Counted from the stretch's first letter, positions 37,701 to 49,791 are shown. The stretch is 64,000 nt of DNA from Ophioceras dolichostomum (GCA_003049485.1 PYST01000039.1:62001-126000), one strand, 5' to 3'. The notes: a model not told the origin generated them from the sequence alone. A program made the numbers and translations.

Positions 37701-38979
37701 AGAGCGCATGGGACGACAAGTGAGCAAAAGGAGCAAGAAAAGTTACGACGATACCAGCCCACGCCGCGGTCCTGCCGCCGAGCCGTGCTGTACCTGTCCA
37801 TCCGTCGAAGATCCCCGACCCTCCGAACCCCTATCTCTCTCACAGCCTCTCAAAACTCAGTCGCCATCCCTCCTGGTTGGCGATCACCTCTCCCCTTTTC
37901 CCTCCCTCTCCAACTCCACAGAGGTCCGCCGCTGCCGGTCGACTTCCACGGACACGGGGACCGCTTACTGTTGTTGTAATACCCAACCCGCCCTCTGTTG
38001 TCTCTTTTTTGGACATCTTCTCTCCTCTTTCAGTGGAGTTGAGAGAAGAAGGCCCGAGGCGAGTTCGAACCAACCCCTCTCGCTCGCCTGCAGAGAATCG
38101 AAGCCGAAAGCAACAAGCGGGATAGGAAACACCACCGCCGCAACCGCCTCCCCCTCCTCCTCATCCTCGGCCTCCGCCTCCACACTCCCGTTCTTCCTCC
38201 TCCCACCCCATCACCAACCTCGAGACCGGCCGACTGACCAACTTCGGTTGCTCGGCTGTTGTCTCATTCATTATTCTTTTTGCATCCATCTTGCTGCATC
38301 GGCTTGTCTCTGCCAGTGGCGTTCATTTGTCTTGCATTTTGGTTGTGTGTCCAGCAGAGTCGTGATCGGTTTCGTCCCGCACCTCCACATCCCATTCCTC
38401 ATCTTTGTATAATACCCCTCGTTCCCAGCCTTCTTTCACCACGCATTGCTCACGAGCCCACGCACCCACCGTCTTTCGAGCTCGACCCGCTGTCTCACCA
38501 CTAGCACGGGGCCGATGACACTTTCACCTTTTGGACCAATGCGGCCAGCAGCTTAATCATTAATATCTTTAATATCCCTGGGTAGGCCGGAGTCCGGTAC
38601 TCTCGGTACGATTTGTCGATGCTCTCTGTCTATCTCTATTTTTACCGTCACTGTCTCCAGAACATCGTCTCCCTCATCGACGACGTTCTCGTTGCTTGCC
38701 TCTACAGCAGGCAGCCCCCCACTGCCGGCAGACAAAACAACACCCATTCGCTTGCGTGTGTTTAGAGTATATGTACCTGTCGACGGGCACGGCCAACGTT
38801 ACTGTCCTCCGAGCCAATCACTTGCGGAACGAAGGACATAAAGAATAGCTTGTCCGCACCACCCGCACAGAGCTCTTAACTTTGGATCCCAGCCGGGCCA
38901 CACTGAAGAGACTCGGGGGTCGAGAGAGTGGGGAGGAGTCGCGGGAGTAAGGGCAGTAAATGCCAATTGGGACTCCAAC
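34786..38979. other. 4.2 kb gene desert upstream of the protease
   Basis: No gene is supported on either strand. The longest frame (37504-38412) is low-complexity Ser/Pro/Leu/Cys sequence over a pyrimidine-rich stretch and has no family feature. The last 1.5 kb is pyrimidine-rich and may be promoter or leader for the protease gene. A four-copy 15-base tandem repeat lies at 35601-35658. Confidence 0.45.
35601..35658. repeat. Tandem repeat, four copies of a 15-base unit
   Basis: The unit is AGTATCGTCCACACG. The first three copies are identical and the last differs only in its final bases. It lies in a gene desert. Perfect identity indicates recent expansion. Confidence 0.95.
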
Positions 38980-40769
38980 ATGCTTGTGGACAGCCTCTTC
39001 ATCCAGTTGACTCTATGGGTTGCCGCCACTCATGCGTTCTTTCCATGGATTCCATGCGAGCCCTCGGACAGCAAGTGCCAGGGTCAGAGCAAGAGGCATG
39101 AGGCAGTTGGTGGTACTGTGACACTACCCTTGTCACAGAGGGCACGAGATGTAAGTGCGACCCCGGATCATGACTCCCCACGTTTTCTTCGGTCCTCTGT
39201 GATCCTGAGCAACAGGTGCGGAGTTGAGCAACACAACCTAAACTGACGCAATCGCTCTTCCGTCTCTTCTCCTTCCAGCCATCTGAGCCCGAGCCCGAAA
39301 GAGCCTCGAGGGCGGCTCGCCACTTCTCGAGGAAATACGACCGATCAGGCCCAGCCCGCACCGGTCTGTCCAGGAGGCAAAACAACAAATACAATGTGGT
39401 CAAGGCTTCGACACCCACATTCGCGGACAGCGCGGCTATCCACCAAGACGGGACAGATTTCTCATATTTCGTCGACGTCGGACTCGGTTCCGCCCCCAAG
39501 TCGGTGTATATGCTCCTGGACACAGGGGCCGGCACGACGTGGGTGATGGGCTCGACCTGCAAGTCGTCACCATGCACGGTGCACAACTCGTTCGGCCCGG
39601 ACGACTCCTCCACGTTCCAGACCAACTCAAAAGCGTTCTCAATAGCGTACGGCTCGGGCACCGTCTCAGGCTTCCTAGCGACGGACACGATGGCCTTCGC
39701 GGGAAAGAAGGTCTCGCTCTCGTTCGGCATCGCCAACTCGACCTCGGACGACTTCAACCACTTCCCCTTCGACGGCATCCTCGGCATGTCGATGAGCACG
39801 GGCGCGACGGACAACATCCTGCAGGTGTTCAAGAAGGAGAAGGTGCTCCAGGCCAACGTGTTCGGCGTGTACATCAACCGCAACTCGGACGGCGCCAACG
39901 CGGGCGAGGTCAGCTTCGGGGCCGCCAACCCGGCCAAGTACACGGGTGCCATCTCGTACTCGGCCGTCTCGTCCAGCGCCGGCGGGGACTGGGCCATCCC
40001 GCTGGGCGACTTCGCCTACGACGGAAAAGCGGCGGGCATCTCGGGCCGGCTGGCCTACATCGACACGGGCACGACCTTCATCTTCGGCCCGCCGAGCGAT
40101 CTGGCCTTGATCCACAAGCAGATCCCCGGCGCCCAGAGCGGCGACGGCGTGACGTACACGGTGCCCTGCGACTCGGCGAAGCCGCTCAGCGTCTCGTTCG
40201 CGGGGGTCAGCTACACGATCCAGGCCAAGGACTGGATGTCGGGCCCGACTGCGAACGGGGACTGCGTGAGCAACCTGTACGGCCACGAGGTGGTCAAGGG
40301 CGCCTGGCTGCTCGGCGATGCTTTCTTGAAGAATGTCTATGCCGTCTTCGACATGGACCAGTCCCGAATTGGTAAGGCTATCCAGCCGGTATCCTCACCA
40401 AGGCTTTATTCTCCTCGTGCTAACCACCATAACTTCCTCTTAGGTTTTGCACTCCGACCCGCCATCAAAACTACGACGACGACAACCATGGCCTCACCCA
40501 CCGGCTCCGTCGTATCATCGCCAGGCAGCACCGGCTCGACGACTCCAGGGACGGTGGTCACACCGCTCCCAGCGACATCCTCGTCCTCGTCCAACTCGGG
40601 ACCGAAGCCCGGCCTGGACGGCCACGAGACATCGTCGTCGACAACCGGCACGTCGGCGCCCGCGTCTTCAACAACGGCGCCTTCATCACCAGCGGGACAG
40701 CTGGAGATCCACAGCCGTCGCTTCTTCTCTCTCCTCTCCTTCACGGCGGCTATGTTCATTATGGCTTGA
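38980..40769 (+). CDS. GPI-anchored aspartic protease (yapsin/CtsD-like)
   Basis: A secreted A1-family endopeptidase held at the cell surface. Exons 38980-39150, 39279-40371 and 40444-40769 give 529 residues. A signal peptide occupies about 1-18. A propeptide runs to the RRQNNK region near 100, a likely Kex2-type processing site. The catalytic aspartates are D138 (DTGAGTTW, not the usual DTGSS) and D319 (DTGTTF). The flap region and the C-terminal WLLGDAFLKN motif are present. A Ser/Thr-rich stalk leads to a hydrophobic C-terminus (FFSLLSFTAAMFIMA), as expected for a GPI signal. Intron 2 (72 nt) is a multiple of three without a stop, so retaining it would add 24 residues before the stalk. Cell-wall remodelling or nutrient proteolysis is inferred from the family. 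Confidence 0.92.
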
Positions 40770-40782
40770 ACGTTTCCACCCG

Positions 40783-40806
40783 CACACACACACACACACA
40801 CACACA
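40783..40806. repeat. CA dinucleotide microsatellite
   Basis: About twelve CA units lie in the protease 3' flank, 14 bases after the stop codon. Confidence 0.95.
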
Positions 40807-42024
40807 AGACCTATCGTCCACATCCATCATCTTATCATCGTTCGTTTGCAACTATTTTGCTCTTATTCTCTGTTTTATACCTCCCGCATCATGGCGTTCT
40901 TGTTTGTTTTATCAGCACTCCTTTCAACCTCTTTAGCGGCATCCATCTCTTTTTATCTCATCTTGTTCACACACTTACGGTAGACAAAAAAAGAGAAGAG
41001 AAAGGATATAGTCTTGTCTGTCAGCACATTGGGCATTTTTTGTTTTGTATGGCTTGGAAAACAGCCTGGAAAGAGAATCATCATCATCAAAATCGGGATC
41101 TGGCCCCCCGATTATCTCCTTGGGTCATCGTTTGCGCTTTTATTGTTTGTTTCCTTTTCTCGGGGGAGGCAGCCAGTCAGTATTCAATCTGAAACTGGCC
41201 TGTACACAGGTAATGAAGTGGGAGGAGGCAGTCCGAGGAGTGGGAGTTGGACACTCTAGGTTTGTGCCTTTTTCCATTGGATATGTAGCGGCGAGCAAGA
41301 TACCCTTTGCGATGGAGGATCTGGAGCGAGATGAGCAGGGAATTGGACAAAGGGTTGTATAGCAGCGTACCATCATAGGCAGCGTGCTACTACGAAAGGG
41401 GTCCACGTTGAGGAAGGACCCGAGGCAGGCTTGGATGAGCCAAGATAGCCTCTTCGAAACCAACCAGGGTCTCGAATTGTAGATTATAATGTACAAGAAG
41501 AACACACAATCCTTATACGGATTCGAAAATTTGCTCCATGTCCCATTAGCTCTGTGATACTGGCAAATGGCTCAGGGGAACAGGGGGCATCACATGACGC
41601 AACTGAAGCTTGTTAGTACTAAGGTGTTATCTTATCGGTAAGGCAGCCAAATTCAAGGATGCGAATTGGGAATCACCAATCCTTTGCCAGCATGACATCT
41701 GTTGTAAGATTCCCAATCTGCGCAGTCAAACAAGCAACAAAGGATTCTGCTGTAAGCGTGCTGTTATTATACACACAACGTTGCTCCTAACGCCATTACA
41801 GTCTGTCATATTCATTCTTAGAGCGAAATAGCTCCTCAGACCACCCTCCGAGCGTTCCCGGTCCCCCAAAGGAGCTTCAACCCTGATAGGTATCGAGCCA
41901 AGCCATCGAACAAGAAAGCTGTTACGTATTACGAACCTGCCGACCCAAGGAGGAAGAAGGAATAGCTTCCCTCACCAACACCACCCACCTGAGTGGAGCG
42001 GGGCCACCAGAACATCCTCGCGAG

Positions 42025-42039
42025 AATGTGCTGGCGATA
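42025..42039 (+). promoter_or_regulatory. Four-codon upstream ORF before the transporter
   Basis: ATG TGC TGG CGA TAG encodes M-C-W-R and ends 24 bases before the transporter start. It is out of frame with the main gene. If the leader includes it, it could lower or regulate translation. Confidence 0.4.
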
Positions 42040-42063
42040 GAGAGGGGCAGGCGAACCCGGGCA

Positions 42064-44347
42064 ATGGCTAAGGCCAGATCACAACGAGACGAGGCGAGAG
42101 GAAGCTCCAGTCAGCATCATCATCATGGCGGCGGCAGCGGCGACAACGAGGAGGACATTGGCCTTCTCTCAGCGGCTGCGGCTGCGGACGACGAAGATGG
42201 GGAGAGGGAGCTACATACTGGCGGCAGCGGCAGCGACTCCAACGCCGTCGCCGCCGCCGTCGCCTTGAGGCAACCCAAGCCGCGACCAGCGCCAGCGCGG
42301 TACCAGCAACCCCGGCCATCCTCCTCCTCCCAGGCCCAGGCCCAAACCCAACAGCGCGCGCCCTCGGCGTCGGCCATGATGCAACACTCATCGTCCTCCC
42401 CATCCGCCACACCCGGCACGCGCACGCCGCGCACCCCCCGCACGCCGAACCGCGTGCGCTTCGACCTGCACGCCACAACAATAGTATCCTCCAGCCCGGC
42501 GCCATCGCAGCACCGTAACGGCTCCGCCAACGGCGGCGGCGGCGGCCACGACTCTTCGTCGTCGCCACAGCGCTCCTCCCTCGACAGCGACTTCGGCAGC
42601 GAATTCGACATAGACTCAGAGCCCGAGAACTCCGCAGCCTCCGAGCGTCAGCGCCGCCTGCCGCTCCTGACCAACATCGAGGCGCCCTCCGTGACGCTCG
42701 CCAACAGCCCCGGATGGGGGGGATCCAGCAACAGCAACGGGGGCGCCAACGGCCACGGATGGGTCGGGCTCGAAGACGCAGAAGCCGAGCACCGCCGGCC
42801 GAAATCCGGCCTGCGCTCCGCCTTCATGAACATGGCGAACAGCATCATCGGGGCCGGCATAATAGGGCAGCCGTACGCGTTCAGGCAGGCGGGCCTGCTC
42901 GCGGGCGTTTTCCTGCTCGTGGCGCTGACGGTGGTGGTGGACTGGACGATCCGGCTGATCGTCATCAACAGCAAGCTGTCGGGGGCGAACTCGTTCCAGG
43001 GGACGGTGGAGCGGTGCTTTGGGCGGTCGGGGCTGATCGCCATCAGCCTGGCGCAGTGGCTGTTTGCTTTTGGAGGGATGGTGGCGTTTGGTGTTATCGT
43101 GGGGGATAGCATCCCGCATGTGCTGACGGCGATCTGGCCGGGGTTGGGGGGCATACCTTTGTTGGGGTTGTTGGCGGACAGGAGGGTTGTGATTGTGGTG
43201 TTTACGTTGGGGGTGAGCTATCCGCTGACGCTGTATAGGGATATTGCGAAGGTATGTGTTTTCTCCCTCCCTCTGTCCTCTACCGCTTCTATGTTATCAA
43301 GGTCGCCCGCAAGGGGTAGGTGGTCTAGGTAACTAACTGACTGACACTATTCGATGGTGGAATAGCTCGCGAAAGCCAGCACTCTGGCGCTGATCAGCAT
43401 GGCCGTCATCGTGCTCACGGTGGTTGTCCAGGGCATCCTGACCCCCAAGGAGGCCAGGGGCTCGTTCGACGTATCTCTCCTCACCGTCAACTCGGGCATC
43501 ACCCAGGCCATCGGTGTTATATCCTTCGGTATTTATTTCTCATCAAAATCCCCCAAAACCTCCTAGGCTAGGTAGGTACCTAAGCAAGGAACCCAAAGCT
43601 AACACGTATTCCTCCTCCCCACAGCCTTCGTCTGCCACCACAACTCCCTCCTAATCTACGGCTCCCTCAAAACCCCCACCATCGACAACTTCTCCCGCGT
43701 GACGCACTACTCGACGGGCGTCTCGATGCTCGCCTGCCTCGTGCTGGCCCTCGCCGGCTTCCTCACCTTCGGCGACAAGACGCTGGGCAACGTGCTCAAC
43801 AACTTCCCCCCGGACAACACGATGGTGACGGTCGCGCGCCTGTGCTTCGGCCTCAACATGCTCACGACCTTACCGCTGGAGGCGTTCGTCTGCCGCGAGG
43901 TCATGCTGAACTACTATTTCCCCGGGGAGCCGTTCAACATGAACCTGCACCTGATCTTTTCGTCGGCGCTCGTCGTGAGCGCCATGACGCTGAGCCTGCT
44001 GACGTGCGACCTGGGCGTCATCTTCGAGCTGGTCGGCGCCACGAGCGCGTGCGCGATGGCGTACATACTGCCGCCGCTGTGCTACATCAAGCTAGCGACG
44101 AGGAGCTGGCGGACGTATGTGGCGTGGGGGGTGGTCGCGTTCGGGAGCGCGGTGATGGGCATTTCGCTGATGCAGGCTGTGGCGAAGATGATTAGTGGTG
44201 AGTTTTGACCTTGTTCGCCCCTTCTGTAGCCTACCTCCTCGTTAGGCTCTTGTTCTCTCACTCCCCCTCTCCCTGCAGTGTTATATGTCCCGGTTACTAA
44301 GTGGTGCTTCTCTTCTAGGCGACGGTGGTCCGGCGCAATGCATGTAG
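42064..44347 (+). CDS. Vacuolar amino-acid transporter, Avt type (AAAP/SLC38)
   Basis: A proton-coupled amino-acid permease, probably of the vacuole. Exons 42064-43251, 43366-43528, 43625-44197 and 44319-44347 give 650 residues. The first 250 residues are disordered, His/Ser/Gln-rich, with a histidine run near the start and a Pro/Arg-rich part. The AAAP domain starts with the family signature NMANSIIGAGIIGQPYAF near 257 and has ten or eleven membrane segments. CHHNSL and VTHYSTG lie in the middle. The last exon codes only about ten residues (GDGGPAQCM). Reading through its intron would instead end in GEF after two codons. The Avt2-like or Avt6-like group is likely; substrate is not readable from sequence. 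The start is the first in-frame ATG after the small upstream ORF. Confidence 0.88.
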
Positions 44348-45694
44348 AGAGAGACAGGCGTAGAAGGGAAGACAGTCCTTCTTAGCCTTCTTAGAAAGCT
44401 ATGTATTACTACGATTCTTCTTCGTCTTGTCCTGTTAGAGTGGCAAGATAGTCCAAGGCTCCTTGGCCTACTACCTCCACCTATTTTGGTCATGACTGTT
44501 TTTTAATCGTGTCTTCACCGTGGCCTTGCGGGATCTAGCGAATAGATAGACTGGAATAGGGATAACAAAAACGCATCCGCGTTCTTTTGGATCTGTATGT
44601 ATATAAACGGATTATCATAATGCATCATCTAAGACGATTTGACGAGGCATTTGATTGGCCAGTCTGACACACACTTCCGATACGGCTCGGGGTTCATGTC
44701 CCATGGCTGCCGCGGCTACAGTTTACTTTTCTTCAGCTGTTTGGGGACTGGGCGACTTCATGTCTGACGCCTGACCTGGCATGACACGTAGGGACGACCC
44801 AACATGTGAGAGAGATGAGGGGTCACAACCAGCACAACAAAGCAGGAGGGCGTGAGAAGGAGGGGTCATGCCAGGCTCCATCCATCCATCCATCCCATCC
44901 CCTCCCATCCTCAGCCTGCAGTTCTGCCTTTCGAGTTCCACCGCATCTTTCGCATTTTCGAGATGCACGCACCATTTATTACAACGAGAAACTGAGGTCT
45001 TGGCAGAAGAAGGAAAAGCAGCAGATAGTGGGTCAGTACAGTAGTGCTCACAAGGACTGGGTAATGCGAGATAGGGCCGTAGTGATTCGTTGCTGTGTCG
45101 TTGTTGGATACTGACGATGCCCGCTGAAACCCGCCCGCATGCACCGGACCACTCCCACGTCTGCGATGCGACCACCCCAAGACAGGCAAACCCACCCGCC
45201 CTCTTAAGAGACAGGGGAGTACGCGTGAGCTAACGGCCGGTCGAAGAGGATGCGCGCCAGCCCACCACGGCCACACGGCTGACCCTGATGATGATGGTGG
45301 TGGGGTAGATACATGTAATGTTGGGCGGGCAGAAGCGGCACGCACGACTGTGTGCGTCGTTCGTAAAGTACGTGCATGGAGGGGTTCCTACCTGAGGCAC
45401 ATCCTCTCCCAAGGCCGGCTACCCTCCTGCATCTCTCTAAGTCGTCGGGCGAAGAAATAACGATAGTGTTAGCAGCTGTAGCAGGTAGGATGAGTATTTA
45501 AGCTCCGGCTTTGCCCCGCTCCTGCCAACGTCCCTGCCTTATCTTCTTTTAACCCCCTCCTTTCTCTCTCGACCATATTTCACGTCACCCACCTGTCAAC
45601 CGTTGCCAATATACAATAAATTTCACTTGCTGCTACAACATAACTCACCAGAGTTTACTCACCTCACGCCACACCACTCACAACCTTCGCCAAC
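44348..45694. other. Intergenic region and promoter of the Cys-rich gene
   Basis: No gene is supported in the first kilobase. A TATTTAAG box at about 45495 is followed by a CT-rich stretch at 45530-45580, a pattern typical of strongly expressed fungal genes, about 200 bases before the Cys-rich ORF. Confidence 0.5.
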
Positions 45695-45975
45695 ATGCAC
45701 GACTCGGCCTGCCCCAAGTGCGGAGCCGCCACGGACGGCAAGACCAAGTCCTGCGGCGCCTGCGGAGCCGTGAGTTCAGCCCCTCCCTCCCTCCATATCA
45801 CTCCTTCTTTCACTGAATCCTCGCCAGCCCTGCTGCCTGCCTGTCTGCCCTGCCTTTACTTACCCCTCATTCACGATACACGTCACAACTCCCGGCCTAC
45901 ATGCTGAGTGAGTAACACCCTTTCCCTTTGACTGACCATTCATTCCATGAAACGAAACAGAGCTGCCCCCAGTAA
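45695..45975 (+). CDS. 29-residue cysteine-rich peptide (metallothionein-like)
   Basis: A tiny two-exon gene. Exon 1 (45695-45769) codes 25 residues beginning MHDSACPKCGA; exon 2 (45961-45975) codes S-C-P-Q and the stop. The intron has a GTGAGT donor, a TGACTGAC branch site and an ACAG acceptor, all consensus. Five cysteines at 6, 9, 20, 23 and 27 form CPKC, CGAC and a final C, and the halves look like an internal duplication (CPKCGA / SCGACGA). With two CxxC pairs it could bind zinc, copper or cadmium like fungal metallothioneins, though it has fewer cysteines than most. A TATTTAAG box and CT-rich leader upstream suggest high expression. Coding is inferred from the splice sites and cysteine spacing. 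Confidence 0.72.
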
Positions 45976-48202
45976 GCAAGCAAGCCTGCCTTGCTCGGGC
46001 CGTGGATGAGGCGATGGATGGGATGAGTCTGGCATCTGTCTTGGGTGGTTTCACTGAAGAGTGAGAAGATTGATAGCAAGTTAGGGAACCACAGGCGGTG
46101 ATGTGAAGGGGAGGTTTTATGTCATGAAACGTGCCCACGACCACTTTCCTCTTTCTTATCAAGTCATTCTGTCCTTTGGGTTTCGGTGATCACGGAGGCC
46201 TGGCCATTTCATCAGAGACGGGAAGGGAGGGAGATATGGCGGCTGCAATGATCCCTTCGTAGTTCAAGAACTCCTACCTAGGTGCTTACTTGCTTGCCTC
46301 TCGGCTTCGATGCCTCACACCACCGAACAGGAAGGAAAGCCTTTTACTCGTCCTTCCTCTTAGAATGGACTGTTACCACATGAGATAGTGTCTAAACAAC
46401 TCCTCAAAGTGATCTGGCTGTAGTGAGAATCACTGCATCTTGCGAGCGTGAGGACCGCAGCCCGTTGCATATCGCCACCAACGCAGACTCACTCGGCGTG
46501 GGGAAATCATTTTGTAACTCACTTCTCCTGGGTCATCATCGTCGTCATCATCATCATTATCATCATAATGGTAATGGGCATGAGGTAGATGCAGAACGAC
46601 CGACGTTGGGCAAAAATTTACACGCAACGTAGATGAAGGAACGTCATCAACCCAAGCGCTGTCGGAGCAGCCATCGAACACCACAGAAGTTTGGAGAGCA
46701 AGCGATACGAGAGACGGAAGAAAAGGACGCAATGAACGTAGATCAGGAGGGCTAGGATCAGACCGATAGAAGCAAAAAACCCAGGCAAATTTATCTGCTA
46801 CATCGTACACGCTTTCCATTTTCCCTTCAGGCTACCTAGGTAGTTGGAAAGCCCGCGGTGGAAAGATTGACTGTGCAATGGGATTACTAAAAAAGAGAGA
46901 GTGAAAGGGTGAAAAAGAGATCATAAGATGGGAGATAGAAAAAAAAAGAGGAGACAATACGAGCAGCTGTTCTCGATTTAGGATCCCCTTGAACAACCCA
47001 CGATTTCACCATCTCCAAAGGTCCAGGAGATCGAGTATCGAAGGATAAGAAACCGTGCAAACCAGGCAGGCAAGCAAGCAAAAGCAAGCAAAAGCAAGCA
47101 AAGGGCCAGAGAGATGGGACGACGGGACATGCGAAGTGACTTCAAGTAGAGACGTCAGGCCGGGGAAACAGCAGGAGACTTGGGACTGGATGAGGCGGAG
47201 GGAGGGGAAAAGAAACAAACCAACGAGGAGGCAAAAATAAATAAATAAAAAAATGACGATTTATGATATAAGGCTCTGGTTCCATCCGAGTTAGAGAAGA
47301 GGTCAACAAGAGAGAAAAGGTCCCGTGTCTCGCTCCGTGACCGGAACCGACGACCTCGCCAACCACGCGCAAACCCCGAGGAGGAGAGAAAATAGAGAGA
47401 AAGAAAGAGAGAACACAAGAAGGAAAAGAAAAAAAAAAGTCAAAGAGAAAAATGGGAAGAAGAAACCGCGGCAGACCATTCCATCCATCAGGCTCTCTCT
47501 CTCCTCCCTCCTTCCAGTTCTCCCCTCCCCTCCCCTCCCCTCCCTACATCCATCCATCCATCCTCCGCTCCTTATTGTACCGCCAACTAGGTAGAAAGAA
47601 TAAGACAAGCCCAGAGACAGACAGACAGACAGACGCAACAAACAAAATCCACTTTGCATCTTCCTCACTGCTCCTCGAAATCTCACCTCGCTTACCCCGA
47701 TTTCCTTTCCCACTTCTCTCACAGAGCATGGAAGCCAGTCCTCATCTCCTCTTCGTCCTCTCTTCCATCTCATCTCTCCTGACCTGCTTCCGCCCACCGT
47801 TTGTCCGATTTGTTTAGATGCGAATAGTATTGGGGAAAAAACCACCACTCCTTCCTTCTTCCCGTCTTTCCCCCATTTGTTTCGTGGGGGACCAAAATAT
47901 GACACAAAAGATTTTATGTCCCCATTTCCCACCCCCCGAGACGCGAGAGCGTGAGTCACTAAGTCTCCCCGCATTGCAGCCAGCAGATTACCGAGCGCCC
48001 GAGAAATCCCCCCACTCCCTGGGTAGTTTCCTTCCCAGAACCGTCAACAAGAAGAATATTACAGCGCCGGCGGGAGAAAAAGACGGGGAGACATAAGTAT
48101 CGGGAACCGAAAAAAAGCTGGTGGAAAGGACTCGACGAGGAGATTAAGTTGTGTGTGTTGTGTTGTGTGTGTACTAAGAGGAAGGTGGCAAGCCGAAACC
48201 CC
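45976..48202. other. Intergenic region downstream of rho1
   Basis: Low-complexity purine-rich DNA with an AAGCAAGCAAA-type repeat at about 47066-47103, a CATCAT microsatellite at about 46531-46568 and a CTACCTAGGTAG palindrome near 46832. The 223-codon minus-strand frame at 47303-47974 is purine/pyrimidine low complexity and I do not call it. Confidence 0.5.
47066..47103. repeat. AAGCAAGCAAA tandem repeat
   Basis: Three copies of an 11-base AAGCAAGCAAA-like unit follow a GGCAGGCAAGC lead-in, in the rho1 3' flank. Confidence 0.85.
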
Positions 48203-49791
48203 TTAGAGGATCAGGCAGTGCCGCTTCTTCCTCGGGTGGCGGGCCATCAGCGCAGCTCGTGTGGCGTTCTCGAAGACCTCACGGACACCCTCGTTGGTCT
48301 TGGCCGAGCACTCGAGGTACTTGAAACCTCCGATCTTCTTCCTGACCTCCTCGCCCTGTTAACGTAGCAAACAATGACAAACCGGGTTAGCGAAAAGGAA
48401 GGATGCAAAATGCATGATGCAAGCGCAATGACGACGGTGCGTGTGTCTTTTCCAGAGTCACAGTTCTGGCCCCAATGTTGTGTTGTGTCGCCATTGTTGC
48501 ATACAGACCGACAGCCGCAGACTAGGGTCATCACATGCATGACTCTTAAGGAAGGATTGGGGGCCGGAAAAAAAAGGGGCGACCCGGGTCCGGACAGGTC
48601 GGGATGAGACACGTACATCTTCCGGAGACACGGGCTTCTGGCTGGTCTTGTGGAGCTCCTCGATGGTCTTCTGGTCGTAGCGGAGATCCTTCTTGCAGCC
48701 GACGAGGATGATGGGCAAGCCGGAGCAGAAGTGGAGGACCTCGGAGATCCACTATTTTAAAGGGGAGGAGGGAGGCGGTCACCGCGTGGTCAGCTTGCTC
48801 GAGTTCCTTTTAAAAACGACTCTCCGATAAGACAAGAGAGCGAAGAGAAAGGGTAATATGTGGTGGGTTGGTTCAGTGCATGGAGTGCTTACCTTCTCCT
48901 GAACGTTGTCCAGAGAATCGGGCGAATCGATGGCGAAGCAGATCAGGATGACATGGGAGTCGGGGTACGACAGCGGACGGAGACGATCGTAGTCCTCCTG
49001 GCCAGCCGTATCCCACAAGGCCAGCTCGACGTGCTTGCCATCGACCTCGACATCGGCGACGTAGTTCTCGAAGACGGTGGGGACGTAGACCTGCAATGTG
49101 AAGGCTTGGTTAGGAGACCCAGTTCGTTTGTGAAATGCAGAGATCTTGAGTAGTAGGCCATGGCGATCGGAAAAAAAGCCCTTCATCCCGGATTTGACCA
49201 CGGGCGAATGTAGCCTATCCGTCACTGTGTTTTATTTTGTTGTTGATTATGTTGTTTGTTGCTGGTATGAGAGGTGTGCGAGCTGGTGGTGGTAGTTGTT
49301 TTGAGGGCACGTTGCTGGTTCTGCAGATTGCCGCCGCCTTGGGCCGTTGTTGCGGGGGAGATTCCGGCGAGCGAGTAAGGCACACACGCAAGCGGAATGG
49401 GAGCTTCGGGATTGAAATTGCGGCGGCTCGTTCTTACCTCGGGGAAGGTGCCCTTGGAGAAAACACTGAGCAATAAGTTAGCGTTTTGATGAAGCTGGAT
49501 GATAGAGATGATGGCAAATGGTTCAAATGGGCTCGAATGGCGGGCATCTTTGGTGTTGTTGAGGGCGAGCAGGCAACCAAGCACTGTGGATGGCGGATGG
49601 CAGATGTACGCCTTCGCGCAAGCTGGTTGCTTGTTGCTTGCTGCTCTTCTCCGCTCTTCGTTTTCGGAGGCGAGAGCGATCGATAATGGAGAAGGGGGCT
49701 CAAAAAATCAGCAAATGACCTACATCAACAAGCAGGTCTTGCCACAGGCACCGTCACCGACGATGACCAACTTGCGGCGGATCTCGGCCAT
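48203..49791 (-). CDS. rho1: Rho1 GTPase
   Basis: A RhoA-class switch that controls the cell-wall glucan synthase, protein kinase C and actin. Five exons on the minus strand, 49791-49724, 49465-49438, 49090-48893, 48751-48617 and 48355-48203, give 193 residues, the usual Rho1 length. The P-loop GDGACGKT is at 12-19, switch I has T37 in PTVFENY, DTAGQ is at 59-63 with Q63, and CKKD replaces the TKxD-type guanine motif as in other Rho1 proteins. The Rho insert helix and SAK motif follow. The C-terminus is basic (RKKRH) with the CAAX box CLIL; the final Leu predicts geranylgeranylation. Exon 2 has only 28 nt. All introns are GT-AG. The identification is secure. Confidence 0.98.

Larger units (their letters stand above)
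40770..42063. other. Intergenic region between protease and transporter
   Basis: A CA dinucleotide run (about 40783-40806) follows the protease stop. The rest is the protease 3' flank and the promoter of the transporter gene. No gene is supported. Confidence 0.5.

Noticed and set aside
37504..38412. 302-codon frame in the gene desert
   Set aside because: Pyrimidine-driven Ser/Pro/Leu/Cys low complexity, no start context, no domain.
47303..47974. 223-codon minus-strand frame downstream of rho1
   Set aside because: Phe/Leu/Ser and Gly/Arg runs from purine/pyrimidine tracts; probably 3' flank.
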